Assembly (NCBI RefSeq): GCF_051857535.1
Contig: NZ_JBPZGY010000013.1
Span: 62,001-126,000 of the forward strand
DNA: 64,000 bases
Direction: 5' to 3'
DNA from: Roseateles_B sp051857535
Lineage (GTDB): Bacteria; Pseudomonadota; Gammaproteobacteria; Burkholderiales; Burkholderiaceae_C
A model generated the notes under the pieces. The model saw only the letters and a list, made by a program, of their open reading frames with translations, made no database searches and was not told where the DNA came from. Position 1 is the stretch's first letter; each line of letters begins with the position of its first letter. Below, piece after piece: positions 42,700 to 52,326 of this stretch. The translations under genes were made by a program, and so were the position numbers.

Positions 42700-45291
42700 T
42701 CAGGATGCTTCGAGCGGGGTCTCCTCGCTGGCGAACTGCCAGCGGTTGCGCCCCGCCGCCTTGGCGGCATACATGGCCAGGTCGGCCGCCCGCATCAGGC
42801 TCTCGACCGTGCGGCCATGCTGTGGAAAGCGGGCGATGCCCACAGACACGCCCACCACCACGCTCTGCCCCGCCAGCACCAGGGGCTGGCTCACCGACTC
42901 AATGAGGCGGCCCGCCACCTGTTCCAGCTCCTGCGGTCCGGCCGCCTGGTCCAGCAGCAGCACGAATTCGTCGCCGCCCAGGCGGGCCAGGGTGTCGGTG
43001 TCCCGCACCAGGGTACTCATGCGCGCGGCGACCTGGCGCAGCAGGGCATCGCCCTGGGCATGGCCCACGCTGTCGTTGACGGCCTTGAAGCCGTCCAGGT
43101 CCATGTACATGAGGGCCAGCTCGCGGCGTTCACGGTGGGTCTGCCCCAACAGCCGGCTCAGACGCTCCGTCAGCAGGCTGCGGTTGGCCAGGCCGGTCAG
43201 CGCGTCGTGGAAGGCCAGGTGCTGCAGGCGCTCGTCACGGCGGCGACGCTCCGTGCCGTCGCTGAACACGTGCAGCAGGCGCTCCTCAGCCCCTGAGCTG
43301 GCCTCGTCCGGGATCAGGCTCAGGTCCAGCCACTGCAGAAAGGCCTCGCCGCTCTTGCGGCGCCGCCACAACTCGCCCTGCCAGTGGCCCTGGGCGCGCA
43401 CGGCCTCACGGGCCTGCGACTCCAGCACGGGATCGTCCCGTCCCAGCACGTCGGCAGAGCGCCCCAGCACGTCGGCGGACTCGAAACCGGTGATCGCGGT
43501 GAAGGCCGGATTGACCGAGAGGATGAGGCCCTGGGCGTCCGTCACCATGACGGCATCCACCGTGGCACTGAACACCGAGGCCGCCAGCTGAAGCTCGCGC
43601 TGCGCAGTCTTGAGGGTGCTGACGTCGCTGCCCACCGCGAAGATGCCACGCACCTCGCCGCGGGCGTCGGTGTCAGGCACGTAGTGGACCAGGGTGTGAC
43701 CCAGGCGGCCGTCGGGCCGGCGTATGCTGCGTTCGAAGGTCTGAGTCTGGCCCGCAAGCACGCCCTCGATGTAGGGCTTGGAGCGTTCGAAAGCCTCGGC
43801 CCCCAGGACCTCGGGCATGCTCAGCTGCAGCATGTCTTCGCGGCTGCGGCCGTACCAGTCCTCGAAGGAGCGGCTGGCGAAGCGGCAGCTGAGGTCGCGG
43901 CGCCAGTAGGCGACCAGGCCGGGCACGGCATCGGCGATGTTGCGCAGCAGGCGGGCGTTCTCCAGCGCCTCCTGCGCGGCAGCCCGCGCCTGATCGCGGG
44001 TCTGCACCAGCTGAGCCTCGAAGGCCCGCCGCTCGGTGATGTCCTCCACCATGCCCACGAAGCCCAGGGGATCGCCTCGCAGGCTTTGAAGCTCCTGGGC
44101 ACGGCTGCGCACATGGCGGACCTCCCCGCCGGGCCAGACCACGCGATAGGTCTCGTCAAAAGGCACTTTGCCCCCCTGGCTGCGCTGCGAGGCCAGGCGC
44201 ACCCGCTCGCGGTCCTCCGGGTGGACGCGCGACAGCCAGGTCTCATGGCTCACCTGGGACGGAGCGATCTGGTAGATCTGGCGCCACTGCTCGTTGGTGT
44301 AGCCCGACTGCCCGCCGCGGTCCACCTGGAAGACGCCCACCGGCACGCAATCGCTGAGGCTGCGGAAGCGCTCGGCGCTGAGCGCCAGGGCCTGGGCCGC
44401 CTCCTCGCGCGCGGTGATGTCGCGGATGAACTCGGTGACGCCGGACTCCTCGCCGGCCAGGCGGGTCTCGGCCACCAGGGTGACGGACACCAGCAGACGC
44501 TGCCCGTCCAGGCGCAGCCGTTCGCTCTCGTGGCTCAGGGCCTCGCCGGCATCCAGCGCCTGGCGATTGTTGTGCTCGCGGGCCCGCAAGGATTCGGGCA
44601 CCAGGGCCGCATGCGGGCGCCCCAGCAACTGCAGCGGGGCCGCGCCGAAGAGCCGTTCGGCTGCGGCGTTGGCCCGCCGGATGATGCCTTGCCCGTCGAT
44701 GCTCAGGATGGCATCGGCGCTGTGCTGCAACAGGGCTGCCGCACGGGCCGCCTCGGCCAGGGCATGGCGCTCGATGCGCAGGGCGCGACGCCCTTCCAGC
44801 ATCTGGCTGGCCGCCAGCGCGAGCTGCTGCAGGATCTCTCGCTGTCTCGCATCCAGCTGCCGCGGCTCGCGGTCGATCACGCACAGCGTACCCACCTGCT
44901 CGCCGCCGCTGAGCTTCAGCGGGGCACCGGCATAGAAGCGGATGTGGGGGGAGGCCAGCACCAGCGGGTTCTCGGCGAAGCGCGAATCCAGGCGGGCGTC
45001 GGGCACCTCGAAGACCGCATCGCCCAGCACGGCATGGGCGCAAAAGGCCATCTCGCGGGGGGCTTCGCTCGTGCCGGGCAGGCCGACCTGTGCCTTGAAC
45101 CATTGGCGCCGTTCATCCACCAGGCTGATCAGCGACACCGGCACTCCGCAGACCAGGGAGGCCGTGCGGACCAGGGCGTCGAACTCCGGCTCGGGCGGGC
45201 TGTCCAGCACCTGCAGGGCCCGCAGGGCGGCCAGGGCGCGGTCCTCGTCCGCTCGAAGGGGGGCAGGCATCATGGTCCGATCATCGGTCAT
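42700..45291 (-). CDS. GAF/multi-PAS diguanylate cyclase
   Basis: 863 residues from ATG 45291. Order: GAF domain (about 20-160, FCAHAVLGD and FYAGAPLKLSGGEQVGTLCVID), then four PAS domains (about 175-300, 305-425, 435-560, 565-690; several PAC signatures such as EFIRDITAREEA, GMVEDITERRAFE) and a GGDEF domain (about 695-860) with GGDEF intact and an RDTD I-site before it. No EAL. It should make c-di-GMP in response to soluble or redox/light cues. No membrane helix, so cytosolic. The frame continues upstream to 45426 but the protein-like sequence begins at MTDDR. Confidence 0.92.
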   Translation of the reverse strand: MTDDRTMMPAPLRADEDRALAALRALQVLDSPPEPEFDALVRTASLVCGVPVSLISLVDERRQWFKAQVGLPGTSEAPREMAFCAHAVLGDAVFEVPDARLDSRFAENPLVLASPHIRFYAGAPLKLSGGEQVGTLCVIDREPRQLDARQREILQQLALAASQMLEGRRALRIERHALAEAARAAALLQHSADAILSIDGQGIIRRANAAAERLFGAAPLQLLGRPHAALVPESLRAREHNNRQALDAGEALSHESERLRLDGQRLLVSVTLVAETRLAGEESGVTEFIRDITAREEAAQALALSAERFRSLSDCVPVGVFQVDRGGQSGYTNEQWRQIYQIAPSQVSHETWLSRVHPEDRERVRLASQRSQGGKVPFDETYRVVWPGGEVRHVRSRAQELQSLRGDPLGFVGMVEDITERRAFEAQLVQTRDQARAAAQEALENARLLRNIADAVPGLVAYWRRDLSCRFASRSFEDWYGRSREDMLQLSMPEVLGAEAFERSKPYIEGVLAGQTQTFERSIRRPDGRLGHTLVHYVPDTDARGEVRGIFAVGSDVSTLKTAQRELQLAASVFSATVDAVMVTDAQGLILSVNPAFTAITGFESADVLGRSADVLGRDDPVLESQAREAVRAQGHWQGELWRRRKSGEAFLQWLDLSLIPDEASSGAEERLLHVFSDGTERRRRDERLQHLAFHDALTGLANRSLLTERLSRLLGQTHRERRELALMYMDLDGFKAVNDSVGHAQGDALLRQVAARMSTLVRDTDTLARLGGDEFVLLLDQAAGPQELEQVAGRLIESVSQPLVLAGQSVVVGVSVGIARFPQHGRTVESLMRAADLAMYAAKAAGRNRWQFASEETPLEAS

Positions 45292-45370
45292 GCCACGGCG
45301 GACTTGAAAGTGCTCCCGCCCCTCCCCCGCGGCCAAGGGGCGTGCACGGTTCACGGCCGGAGCGGCCGCG

Positions 45371-46447
45371 TCAGGGCTTGGCGGCCTCGGGCCAGATCGT
45401 CTGCAGCAGCTGGGCCAGACGGGCACCGGCGCGCGCCAGTTGCTGGCGGACCAGCACTTGGCTGCGCGCCTCGTAGTCCGCCGGCAGGGTCACGACCCAG
45501 CGCGAGCCGCGCAGGCTGGACTGGCGCTCACCGAACCGCAGGCCGGCGTAGGCTGCCTCGGCTTCGTTCATGGTTTCGCTGGCCCATTGGGCAGGCCACA
45601 AGGCGGGGGGCGAGGCCATGGCCGGCACCTGGCGGGCTGCAGCCGGCAGGGCCGCCAACTGCTCTGGGTTGAGCTTGCCCGGCGCGTTGTCCCAGTAGGC
45701 ATGGAGATTGCCCGCCGGCCCGTTGGGGCCCATCACGGCCAGGGCATTGCCGCCAATGGTGCGGGCCTGCGGATCATCACCCTGGACATCAGGATCCCGT
45801 CGCTGCCCTTTCTCGTCCAGGTAGACCGAGCCCACGTGCAGGGGCTGGTGCACATCGCCCAGGTCATGGACCAGCAGGGCCAGGGCCTCGCGCTCGGTCT
45901 GGAGGGCGAAGGGCCCCGGCACGGTGCTGCCGGCCAGGCGCAGGCGGGCGGCGTCCAGGGCGGCGACGATGTCGTGATCGCTGGTGCCCACGGAGCCTGC
46001 CTTGTAGCGACCGCGCTCCAGGGCCGGGTTGGTGTAGTGGTACTGCTTGTGGCAGCTCTCATCGCCGGGCTGGGGTCCGCAGGCCTCGTTGTTGCGCTTC
46101 ACGTAGTCGCGCATGAGGGCCTCTTCCTCCGGCTTGTTCTCGAACGGCGCGCACTCGGGGTAGCGGCCGGTGACGGTGTAGCGGAAGTCCTTGGCCGGGT
46201 CTATGCCCTTGACGCAGTCGGGCCAGACCGCGATGTCGTGCAGGCTGACCGACCCCAGGATGCGCGCGACCTCTCGCTCTGCCCGCGTGCCCTTGATCAG
46301 CTGGGCAGCGATGTCACCCACGGCCGAGTGGCCCGTCGCCCCCCAGGCCATGGCGGACTGGTGGGGGCTGGCAGCGAGCGCCAGGGCCGCAAATGCGGTG
46401 GCCAGCGCGGAGCGCGCGGGCGTGGGGAGGGACGGGGCGTACGGCAT
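45371..46447 (-). CDS. Secreted S1/P1-type nuclease
   Basis: 358 residues. Signal peptide ends AMA, so the mature chain starts with Trp (WGATGHSAVGDIA), which by family binds zinc with its amino group. Other zinc residues are visible in SLHDIAVWPD, QYHYTN, LLVHDLGDVHQPLHVG and NLHAYWD. The family cleaves single-stranded DNA/RNA and 3'-nucleotides in the periplasm or outside. AAGGAAG before ATG 46447. Confidence 0.92.
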   Translation of the reverse strand: MPYAPSLPTPARSALATAFAALALAASPHQSAMAWGATGHSAVGDIAAQLIKGTRAEREVARILGSVSLHDIAVWPDCVKGIDPAKDFRYTVTGRYPECAPFENKPEEEALMRDYVKRNNEACGPQPGDESCHKQYHYTNPALERGRYKAGSVGTSDHDIVAALDAARLRLAGSTVPGPFALQTEREALALLVHDLGDVHQPLHVGSVYLDEKGQRRDPDVQGDDPQARTIGGNALAVMGPNGPAGNLHAYWDNAPGKLNPEQLAALPAAARQVPAMASPPALWPAQWASETMNEAEAAYAGLRFGERQSSLRGSRWVVTLPADYEARSQVLVRQQLARAGARLAQLLQTIWPEAAKP

Positions 46448-46585
46448 GGCGGAACTTCCTTGACTGCGGAAGCGGCGATTCTCGGTCAAGTCCATGAACA
46501 GGCCGTGGCTGGGCGAGCTGCGCGACGCCAGCCGTGGCGCCGGGCGCACAATGCGCCATCCTTCTTTTCCGCAGAGTCCGCGCCC

Positions 46586-46942
46586 ATGAGCTACATGCTG
46601 CTGATCCTCGAACCCCACGGCCAGCGTGCCGACCGCGGCCGCGAAGCCGGCGAGCAGGTCTACGAGCGCATGCTGCAGTTCGGTGCCGAGCTGCAGTCCC
46701 GCGGCCTGCTGCTGGCCAGCAATTCCCTGTCAGTTCGCAGCAGCCGCGTGCAGAAGCGCGACGGCGCGCTGAGCATCACCGACGGCCCCTTCACCGAGAG
46801 CAAGGAACTGGTCGGCGGATTCTTCCTGCTGGACGTCCCGACGCGTGAGGCGGCCCTGGAGATCGCCGCGCGCTGTCCCGCCGCAGAATGGGCGACCCTC
46901 GAGGTGCGCGGCGTCGGCCCCTGCTACGAGGACGCGCCCTGA
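46586..46942 (+). CDS. DGPF/YCII-related protein
   Basis: 118 residues with the DGPF-type core (YMLLILEPHGQRADRG, ALSITDGPFTESKELVGGFFLLDVPTREAAL). These ferredoxin-like-fold proteins sit with ECF sigma factors of group 42; function unknown. First of a plus-strand group of six genes ending in the sigma gene at 48897. Confidence 0.85.
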   Translation: MSYMLLILEPHGQRADRGREAGEQVYERMLQFGAELQSRGLLLASNSLSVRSSRVQKRDGALSITDGPFTESKELVGGFFLLDVPTREAALEIAARCPAAEWATLEVRGVGPCYEDAP

Positions 46943-47050
46943 GCGCCAGGCCGGGCCCGAAAAAATCTCCAGGCTGATGTCGAAATGAAGAGACCGCCTT
47001 CGTCGTACAGGCAGGGGGTCGCATGGGGCGGCCCGCCACAGGAGACGAAT

Positions 47051-47476
47051 ATGCGGTTCATGATCATGGTGCGCGCCACCGCGCAAAGCGAAACCGGCGG
47101 CATGCCCGACCCTCAGCTGATGCTGCAGATGGCCGAGTACCACGAGGCACTCTCCCGCGCTGGCGTGCTGCTGGACGCCGCGGGGCTCAAACCCAGCAAT
47201 GCGGGCTGGCGCATCGAGCACGGCCCCGCGGGCAGCCGGCTTCTGGACGGCCCCTTCGCCGAGTCCAAGGAATTGATCGCCGGCTACACCCTGATCCAGG
47301 TACGCAGCCGCGAGGAGGCCATGGAATGGGCGCGCCGATTCCCGGCCCCCTTCGGCGAAGGACAGCCCGGCTGCATCGAGGTGCGGCCCCTCTATGACCT
47401 CGAGGACTTCGCGGAGCTGGAGGGCATCCAGCGCTTCAAGGCCCTGGAGGCCGAGCGCCAGGGAGGCCAGGCATGA
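47051..47476 (+). CDS. DGPF/YCII-related protein
   Basis: 141 residues: RFMIMVRATAQSETG, RLLDGPFAESKELIAGYTLIQVRSREEAMEWARRFP. A paralogue of the gene at 46586 with a longer acidic C-terminus. GGAGACGAAT before ATG 47051 fixes the start. Its stop overlaps the SRPBCC gene (ATGA). Confidence 0.88.
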   Translation: MRFMIMVRATAQSETGGMPDPQLMLQMAEYHEALSRAGVLLDAAGLKPSNAGWRIEHGPAGSRLLDGPFAESKELIAGYTLIQVRSREEAMEWARRFPAPFGEGQPGCIEVRPLYDLEDFAELEGIQRFKALEAERQGGQA

Positions 47477-48009
47477 GCAAGACCCTGGGCCTGATCGGCC
47501 TCCTCCTTCTGCTGCTGGTGGGCGTGCTCGTGCTCGCCGCCTTCCGGCCGGACAGCTTCCGCGTCGAGCGCCGCCTGCGCATCCAGGCCCCGCCCGAGAC
47601 CGTCTATGGCCTGATCCAGGATCTGCACCAGTTCAACCGCTGGAACCCCTGGCTGCGCAAGGAGCCCGGCGCGCGGGGCGACTACAGCGGCCCGGCGGCC
47701 GGCCTCGGCGCCCGCTACGGCTGGCAGGGCAAGGAACTGGGTCAGGGCAGCCTGGAGATCACCGGCCTGCAGCCCGGGCGCGAGGTGCGCATGCGCCTTG
47801 ACTTCATCAAGCCCTTCGAAGCGCACAACCAGGCCCTCTTCCAGATCCGCCCCCAGACCGACGGCAGCAGCGAGCTGAGCTGGGCCATGGAAGGCCCCAG
47901 CCCCTACCTCAGCAAGCTGATGGGCATGGTCTTCAATATGGACCGGATGATTGGCAGCGACTTCGAGCAGGGACTGAAGAACCTGCAGCAGATTGCCGAA
48001 CAGCACTGA
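47473..48009 (+). CDS. SRPBCC (START-like) membrane-anchored protein
   Basis: 178 residues: N-terminal membrane helix (about 5-24) and a Bet v1/START-like domain (VERRLRIQAPPETVYGLIQDLHQFNRWNPWL ... GQGSLEITGLQPGREVRM). The fold binds hydrophobic ligands. In this operon it fits the set of small ligand-binding proteins (VOC, DGPF) driven by the sigma factor. Confidence 0.85.
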   Translation: MSKTLGLIGLLLLLLVGVLVLAAFRPDSFRVERRLRIQAPPETVYGLIQDLHQFNRWNPWLRKEPGARGDYSGPAAGLGARYGWQGKELGQGSLEITGLQPGREVRMRLDFIKPFEAHNQALFQIRPQTDGSSELSWAMEGPSPYLSKLMGMVFNMDRMIGSDFEQGLKNLQQIAEQH

Positions 48010-48029
48010 GATCCCAGGAGCAGCGCCGC

Positions 48030-48428
48030 ATGCAGATCAAGTTCAGCCCCCTGCTGGTCCAGGACCAGGACGAAGCCCTGCGCTTCTACACGCAACAGCT
48101 GGGCTTCGAGCCCTGCGCCGACATCCCCATGGGGCCCTTCCGCTTCCTCACCGTGCGCTCGCCCGAAGGCCTGGCCGGCGTGGAGCTGGTGCTGCAGCCC
48201 CTGGGCTTTGAGCCCGCACGGGTCTATCAGCGCGCCCTCTACGACGCCGGCATGCCGGCGGCCGCCTTCACCACCGCCGACATCGCGACCGAGTACGAGC
48301 GCCTGCGCGCCCGCGGCGTGCGCTTCCGCGAGCCGCCGCGCGCCCTGGGCCCCATCATCGGCGCCCTGTTCGAGGACGGCTGCGGCAATCTCATCCACCT
48401 GGTTCAGCCGCTCAGGCAGCCCACCTGA
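48030..48428 (+). CDS. VOC-family protein
   Basis: 132 residues, one glyoxalase/bleomycin-resistance fold repeat pair (LLVQDQDEALRFYTQQLGFEPCADIPMGPFRFLTV ... GALFEDGCGNLIHLVQP). Typical metal ligands are only partly kept (His/Glu late pair), so it may bind rather than convert its ligand. AGGAG before the ATG. Confidence 0.85.
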   Translation: MQIKFSPLLVQDQDEALRFYTQQLGFEPCADIPMGPFRFLTVRSPEGLAGVELVLQPLGFEPARVYQRALYDAGMPAAAFTTADIATEYERLRARGVRFREPPRALGPIIGALFEDGCGNLIHLVQPLRQPT

Positions 48429-48465
48429 GTACGGCGGGCAAGACCTGACCCTAGGAAAAATCCCC

Positions 48466-48900
48466 ATGCATCGCCAGATCTACGTCAACCTGCCCATCGC
48501 CGACATGGCGCGTTCCCGCGCCTTCTTCGAGGCCCTGGGCTATGCCTTCAACCCGCAGTTCAGCAACGAGCAGGGCGCCTGCCTGGTGCTGGGCGAGAAC
48601 CTCTACGCCATGCTGCTGGTCCATCCCTTCTTCCAGGGCTTCATCGACAAGCGCATCGCCGACGCCCGCGAGAGCACCGAGGTGCTGGTCTGCCTGTCCT
48701 GCGACAGCCGCGAGGAGGTCGACCAGTTGGTGGCCCGCGCCATCGCCGCGGGGGGCCGCGCACCGCGCCCGCCGCAGGACCATGGCTTCATGTACGGTCA
48801 CAGCTTCGAGGACCTGGACGGCCACCTCTGGGAGCTGGTGCACATGGTGGACGCCAGCCAGGTGAATGCCGGCCAGGCCCCGCAAGGCGCCGCGGTGTGA
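48466..48900 (+). CDS. VOC-family protein (glyoxalase-like)
   Basis: 144 residues: IYVNLPIADMARSRAFFEALGYAFNPQFSNEQGACLVL and HGFMYGHSFEDLDGHLWELVHM. Members like this occur next to ECF sigma factors and are sometimes annotated as glyoxalase/extradiol-type. Start ATG 48466; its stop overlaps the GTG of the sigma gene. Confidence 0.85.
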   Translation: MHRQIYVNLPIADMARSRAFFEALGYAFNPQFSNEQGACLVLGENLYAMLLVHPFFQGFIDKRIADARESTEVLVCLSCDSREEVDQLVARAIAAGGRAPRPPQDHGFMYGHSFEDLDGHLWELVHMVDASQVNAGQAPQGAAV

Positions 48901-50210
48901 ACGAGGCGGCGGCCCTGCCCTCGCGCATCTCGGCCATCTGGCGGCTGGAATCGCCTGCGGTGATCGGTGCGCTGCGCCGCCTGCTGCGGGACCTCGACGA
49001 AGCCGAGGAGATCGCCCAGGAGGCCCTGCTGGCCGCGCTGGAGCACTGGCCGCGCGAGGGTGTGCCGGACAAGCCCGGCGCCTGGCTGATGACCACGGCC
49101 AAGCACCGCGCCCTGGATCGTCTGCGCCAGCGGCGCATGCAGGAGCGCCATCACGAGGCCCTGGCCCAGGATCTGGAGGCGCGCCAGGCACATGTGGTGC
49201 CCGACCTCAGCGACAGCCTGGATGAGCGCCGCGCCGACGACATCGGCGATGACCTGCTGCGTCTGATCTTCACCGCCTGCCATCCCCTGCTCTCGCCCGA
49301 GGCGCGCGCCGCCCTGACCCTGCGTCTGCTGGGCGGTCTCAGCACGGCCGAGATCGCCCGCGCCTACCTGTGCCCCGAGCCCACGGTGGCCCAGCGCATC
49401 AGCCGCGCCAAGCGCACGCTCAGCGAGGCCCGGGTGCCCTTCGAGCTGCCGGGCCCCACCGAGCGCCTGCAGCGCCTGGGCGCGGTACTGGAGGTGGTCT
49501 ACCTGATCTTCAACGAGGGCTATGTCGCCAGCTCCGGGAACGACTGGCTGCGCATCGACCTCATGGGCGAGGCACAGCGCCTGGCACGGCTGCTGGCCAC
49601 GCTGATGCCGCAGGAGCCCGAGGTGCAGGGCCTGCTGAGCCTGCTGGAGATCCAGGCCTCGCGCCAGTCCGCCCGACTCGACGCGCAAGGAGCGCCCGTG
49701 CTGCTGATGGACCAGGACCGCCGCCGCTGGGACAGTCTGCTCATCCACCGCGGCCTGAGCGCGCTGGCGACAGGCGAGGCCCTTTGCGCAAGGCAGGGCC
49801 TGGCGCCGGGCTACTACCTGCTGCAGGCCGGCATCGCGGCCTGCCACGCACGGGCCACGCGGGCCGAGGACACGGACTGGTCCCTGATCCTGGCCCTCTA
49901 CACGCGCCTGCTGGAGGGCTGGCCTTCGCCGGTGATCGCCCTGAACCGCGCCGTGGCGCTGAGCCGCGCGCCGCAAGGCAGCGCGGCCGAGGCCTTGCTG
50001 CTGGTCGATGCCCTCGGCTCGCAGGCCGCCATGCAGCGCTACCCCTGGTGGCACAGCGTGCGCGGGGACCTGCTGGAGCGCCAAGGCCGCGGCCATGAAG
50101 CCGCCTTGGCCTTCCAGCAGGCGGCGGCGCTGAGCCTCAATGAAAAAGAGCGCGCCCTGCTGCTGCAGCGCGCGCTCGAAGCGAAGAGCAAGGACGAGAG
50201 AAACGGGTAG
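48897..50210 (+). CDS. ECF-type sigma factor with C-terminal extension (ECF42-like)
   Basis: 437 residues. Sigma-2 (about 15-80, LLRDLDEAEEIAQEALLAALEHWP ... PGAWLMTTAKHRALDRLRQRR), sigma-4 (about 125-180, LTLRLLGGLSTAEIARAYLCPEPTVAQRISRAKRTL) and a helical extension of about 240 residues (VYLIFNEGYVASSG..., TPR-like LYTRLLEGWPSPVIALNRAVAL). Group-42 sigma factors have exactly this extension, no anti-sigma gene, and DGPF neighbours, as here. GTG start overlapping the VOC stop (GTGA), so it is coupled to its likely targets. Confidence 0.9.
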   Translation: MNEAAALPSRISAIWRLESPAVIGALRRLLRDLDEAEEIAQEALLAALEHWPREGVPDKPGAWLMTTAKHRALDRLRQRRMQERHHEALAQDLEARQAHVVPDLSDSLDERRADDIGDDLLRLIFTACHPLLSPEARAALTLRLLGGLSTAEIARAYLCPEPTVAQRISRAKRTLSEARVPFELPGPTERLQRLGAVLEVVYLIFNEGYVASSGNDWLRIDLMGEAQRLARLLATLMPQEPEVQGLLSLLEIQASRQSARLDAQGAPVLLMDQDRRRWDSLLIHRGLSALATGEALCARQGLAPGYYLLQAGIAACHARATRAEDTDWSLILALYTRLLEGWPSPVIALNRAVALSRAPQGSAAEALLLVDALGSQAAMQRYPWWHSVRGDLLERQGRGHEAALAFQQAAALSLNEKERALLLQRALEAKSKDERNG

Positions 50211-50216
50211 GCCGCC

Positions 50217-52040
50217 TCAGAGGCCCAGGGCCAGCGCGTAGCCGCCGGTCACGCCGGTGGTGCGCTGCACTCGCAGGACCACGGCCACGGCCGCGCTGCC
50301 GGTATTGCTGATCTGCAGCACCTGGGTCGCGCCCAGCACGCCCTTGGACAGCACCAGCTGCAGGCCGCTGCTCGTGTAGGCGCCAAGGCCGAAGCCCGAG
50401 CCGCTGCCGGCCGTCAATGTGGCCTTCAGGGTCCTGCCGGCGGGGATGCTGTAGCGGTAGTAGTCGTTGTCGCTGTTGCTGGCGATGCTGCCGCTGACGG
50501 CGGCACTGGCCACGCTGATCAGTTGGGCCGAGGTGATGCTGTCATTGGGCTCGGCCTCCTTGATGACGGTAGGTGCGGGGGCGGGTGCGGGGGTCGGACT
50601 GGGGCTCGGCGTCGGCGCGGGGGTCGGCGCGGGGGTCGGGGCCGGTGTGCTCGTCGTGCCCAGGGCCGCGTTCACGGCCGCGTTGGCATCCACGAGCCCG
50701 GCGCCGCAGCCGCTGCAGCTCGCCGGGAAGGCGCGGGCACTGTTCTTGAGCAGGCTGGCCACCTGGTCCGGCGTCAGGGTCTTGTTGGCCTGCAGCATCA
50801 GGGCCACGACACCGCTGACCACTGGCGTAGCCATGGAGGTGCCCATCATGCTGGCATAGCTGTCGCTGCCGGGCCTGGTGGTGCCCGTGTTGTAGGTGGA
50901 GAGGATGGCGCCGGTGCTGTCGCCGCCCGGGGCGGCCAGCGTGACCTTGCTGCCGTAGTTGGAGTAGGAGGCGCGCGCGCCCGTCTTGCCGGTGGCGGCC
51001 ACGGTGATCACGCCGCTGCAGCTGGCCGGCGAAAAGCCCGCCGCGTCCCGGCCACTGTTGCCAGCAGCCACGACGACCACAGCGCCCTTGGCGCGGGCCG
51101 TGTTGATGGCATTCTGTGTGGTGATGTCGCATGCCCCGGCGCCCCCCAGGGAGAGGTTGATCACCTTGGCCGGATTGGCATTGACTGGCACGCCGCTGAC
51201 GCTGCCGCCTGCGGACCAGACCATGGCGTCGGCGATGTCCGAGGTGTAGCCGCCACACTTGCCCAGGACACGCACGGGCAGCAGCCGGGCCTTGAAGGCG
51301 ACACCCGCCACACCGATGCCATTGTTGGCCGTGGCACCGATGATGCCGCTGACATGCGTGCCATGCCAGGAGCTGTTGCGCGCCGGGCTGCCGGCGCCGC
51401 AGGCACCAGCCGCAACGAAGTCACCGGGGTCGCTGGCGTCGGCATCACGGCCGCCCCCATCTCCCGCCGTCGTGGTGTTGAGGATGAAGTCATAGCCCGG
51501 CAGCAGGCGGGGCGAGAAGTCGGCATGGGGCCGCACCCCGGTGTCGATCACGGCCACCGTCACCCCGTCTCCCGTGGCCTTGTTCCAGGCGTCGGGGACG
51601 CGGATGCCACCCACGGTGTCGAAGAGGCTCCACTGCTGGGCGTACATCGGGTCGGTGGGCATCAGCTGCGGTTGCAGCAGGCGGTCGGGCTCGATGTACT
51701 CGATATTGGCATCACCGCCGCGGAAGCTGGCGGCCAGGGCCTCGATGTCCCCGCGGGTCAGTCGACGGCTGAGCTTGAAGACCTGCGCGCCGCTGGCCAT
51801 CTGGCGCAGGTGCGTGAGCTGCACGCCATGACGGTTGCCGGCGACCTGGGCGGCCAGCCGGGCGTTCTCGGTGGGAAAGGCGCCCTTGCCGGACTTGTAC
51901 TTGACGATCAGGCGATCCGTCTGGGCGGCCTGGACGATCAGCCCCTCGGGGCCGACGCTGGCGGGCTGGAAGGCGGCCTGGGCCGGGGGCAGACCGGCCA
52001 ACAGGGCCAGGGCCAGCAAGGTGGGCAGGGGTGTGTGCAT
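50217..52040 (-). CDS. Secreted subtilisin-like (S8) protease with C-terminal domain
   Basis: 607 residues: signal peptide (1-22), inhibitor-type propeptide region (about 40-120), catalytic triad Asp166 (VIDTGVRPHADF), His226 (SWHGTHVSG), Ser402 (GTSMATPVVSG), then a proline/threonine/alanine linker built on PAPTPAPTP repeats (about 445-470) and a PPC-type C-terminal domain (EAEPNDSITSAQLI ... YRYSIPAGRTLKATLT). PPC domains are often removed on maturation. Two Cys-Cys pairs probably form disulphides. ATG 52040 is the first Met of the signal peptide. Confidence 0.93.
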   Translation of the reverse strand: MHTPLPTLLALALLAGLPPAQAAFQPASVGPEGLIVQAAQTDRLIVKYKSGKGAFPTENARLAAQVAGNRHGVQLTHLRQMASGAQVFKLSRRLTRGDIEALAASFRGGDANIEYIEPDRLLQPQLMPTDPMYAQQWSLFDTVGGIRVPDAWNKATGDGVTVAVIDTGVRPHADFSPRLLPGYDFILNTTTAGDGGGRDADASDPGDFVAAGACGAGSPARNSSWHGTHVSGIIGATANNGIGVAGVAFKARLLPVRVLGKCGGYTSDIADAMVWSAGGSVSGVPVNANPAKVINLSLGGAGACDITTQNAINTARAKGAVVVVAAGNSGRDAAGFSPASCSGVITVAATGKTGARASYSNYGSKVTLAAPGGDSTGAILSTYNTGTTRPGSDSYASMMGTSMATPVVSGVVALMLQANKTLTPDQVASLLKNSARAFPASCSGCGAGLVDANAAVNAALGTTSTPAPTPAPTPAPTPSPSPTPAPAPAPTVIKEAEPNDSITSAQLISVASAAVSGSIASNSDNDYYRYSIPAGRTLKATLTAGSGSGFGLGAYTSSGLQLVLSKGVLGATQVLQISNTGSAAVAVVLRVQRTTGVTGGYALALGL

Positions 52041-52326
52041 CGCTTCGCCTCGTACTGCATCCATCGAGGCCAGTCGCCAGTCTTGAGGGGCCTGGCGGCT
52101 GGCAGCCCCGCTACCCTGGCCAGGAAACCCGGGAGGGCGCTGGCGGTAGGCCGGAGGCTTTGCGTCCCGCGCTTTCACGCGGTTTGCCGATCACGGGGAA
52201 ATCCCGTAGCCGCTACAGTAGGCGCTGCGGGCGCGCAGGGCCAGCACCCCGCCGCAAGCAGCGCCCATTCCCGCGACTTTGTGCGCACCCCGCACCGTTG
52301 CGGTGCAGGGTCCGACGGCCCCGCAC

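Noticed and set aside
43384..45672. 762-codon plus-strand frame opposite the multi-PAS cyclase
   Set aside because: No motif and unnatural composition; the minus strand has GAF, PAS and GGDEF domains in order.
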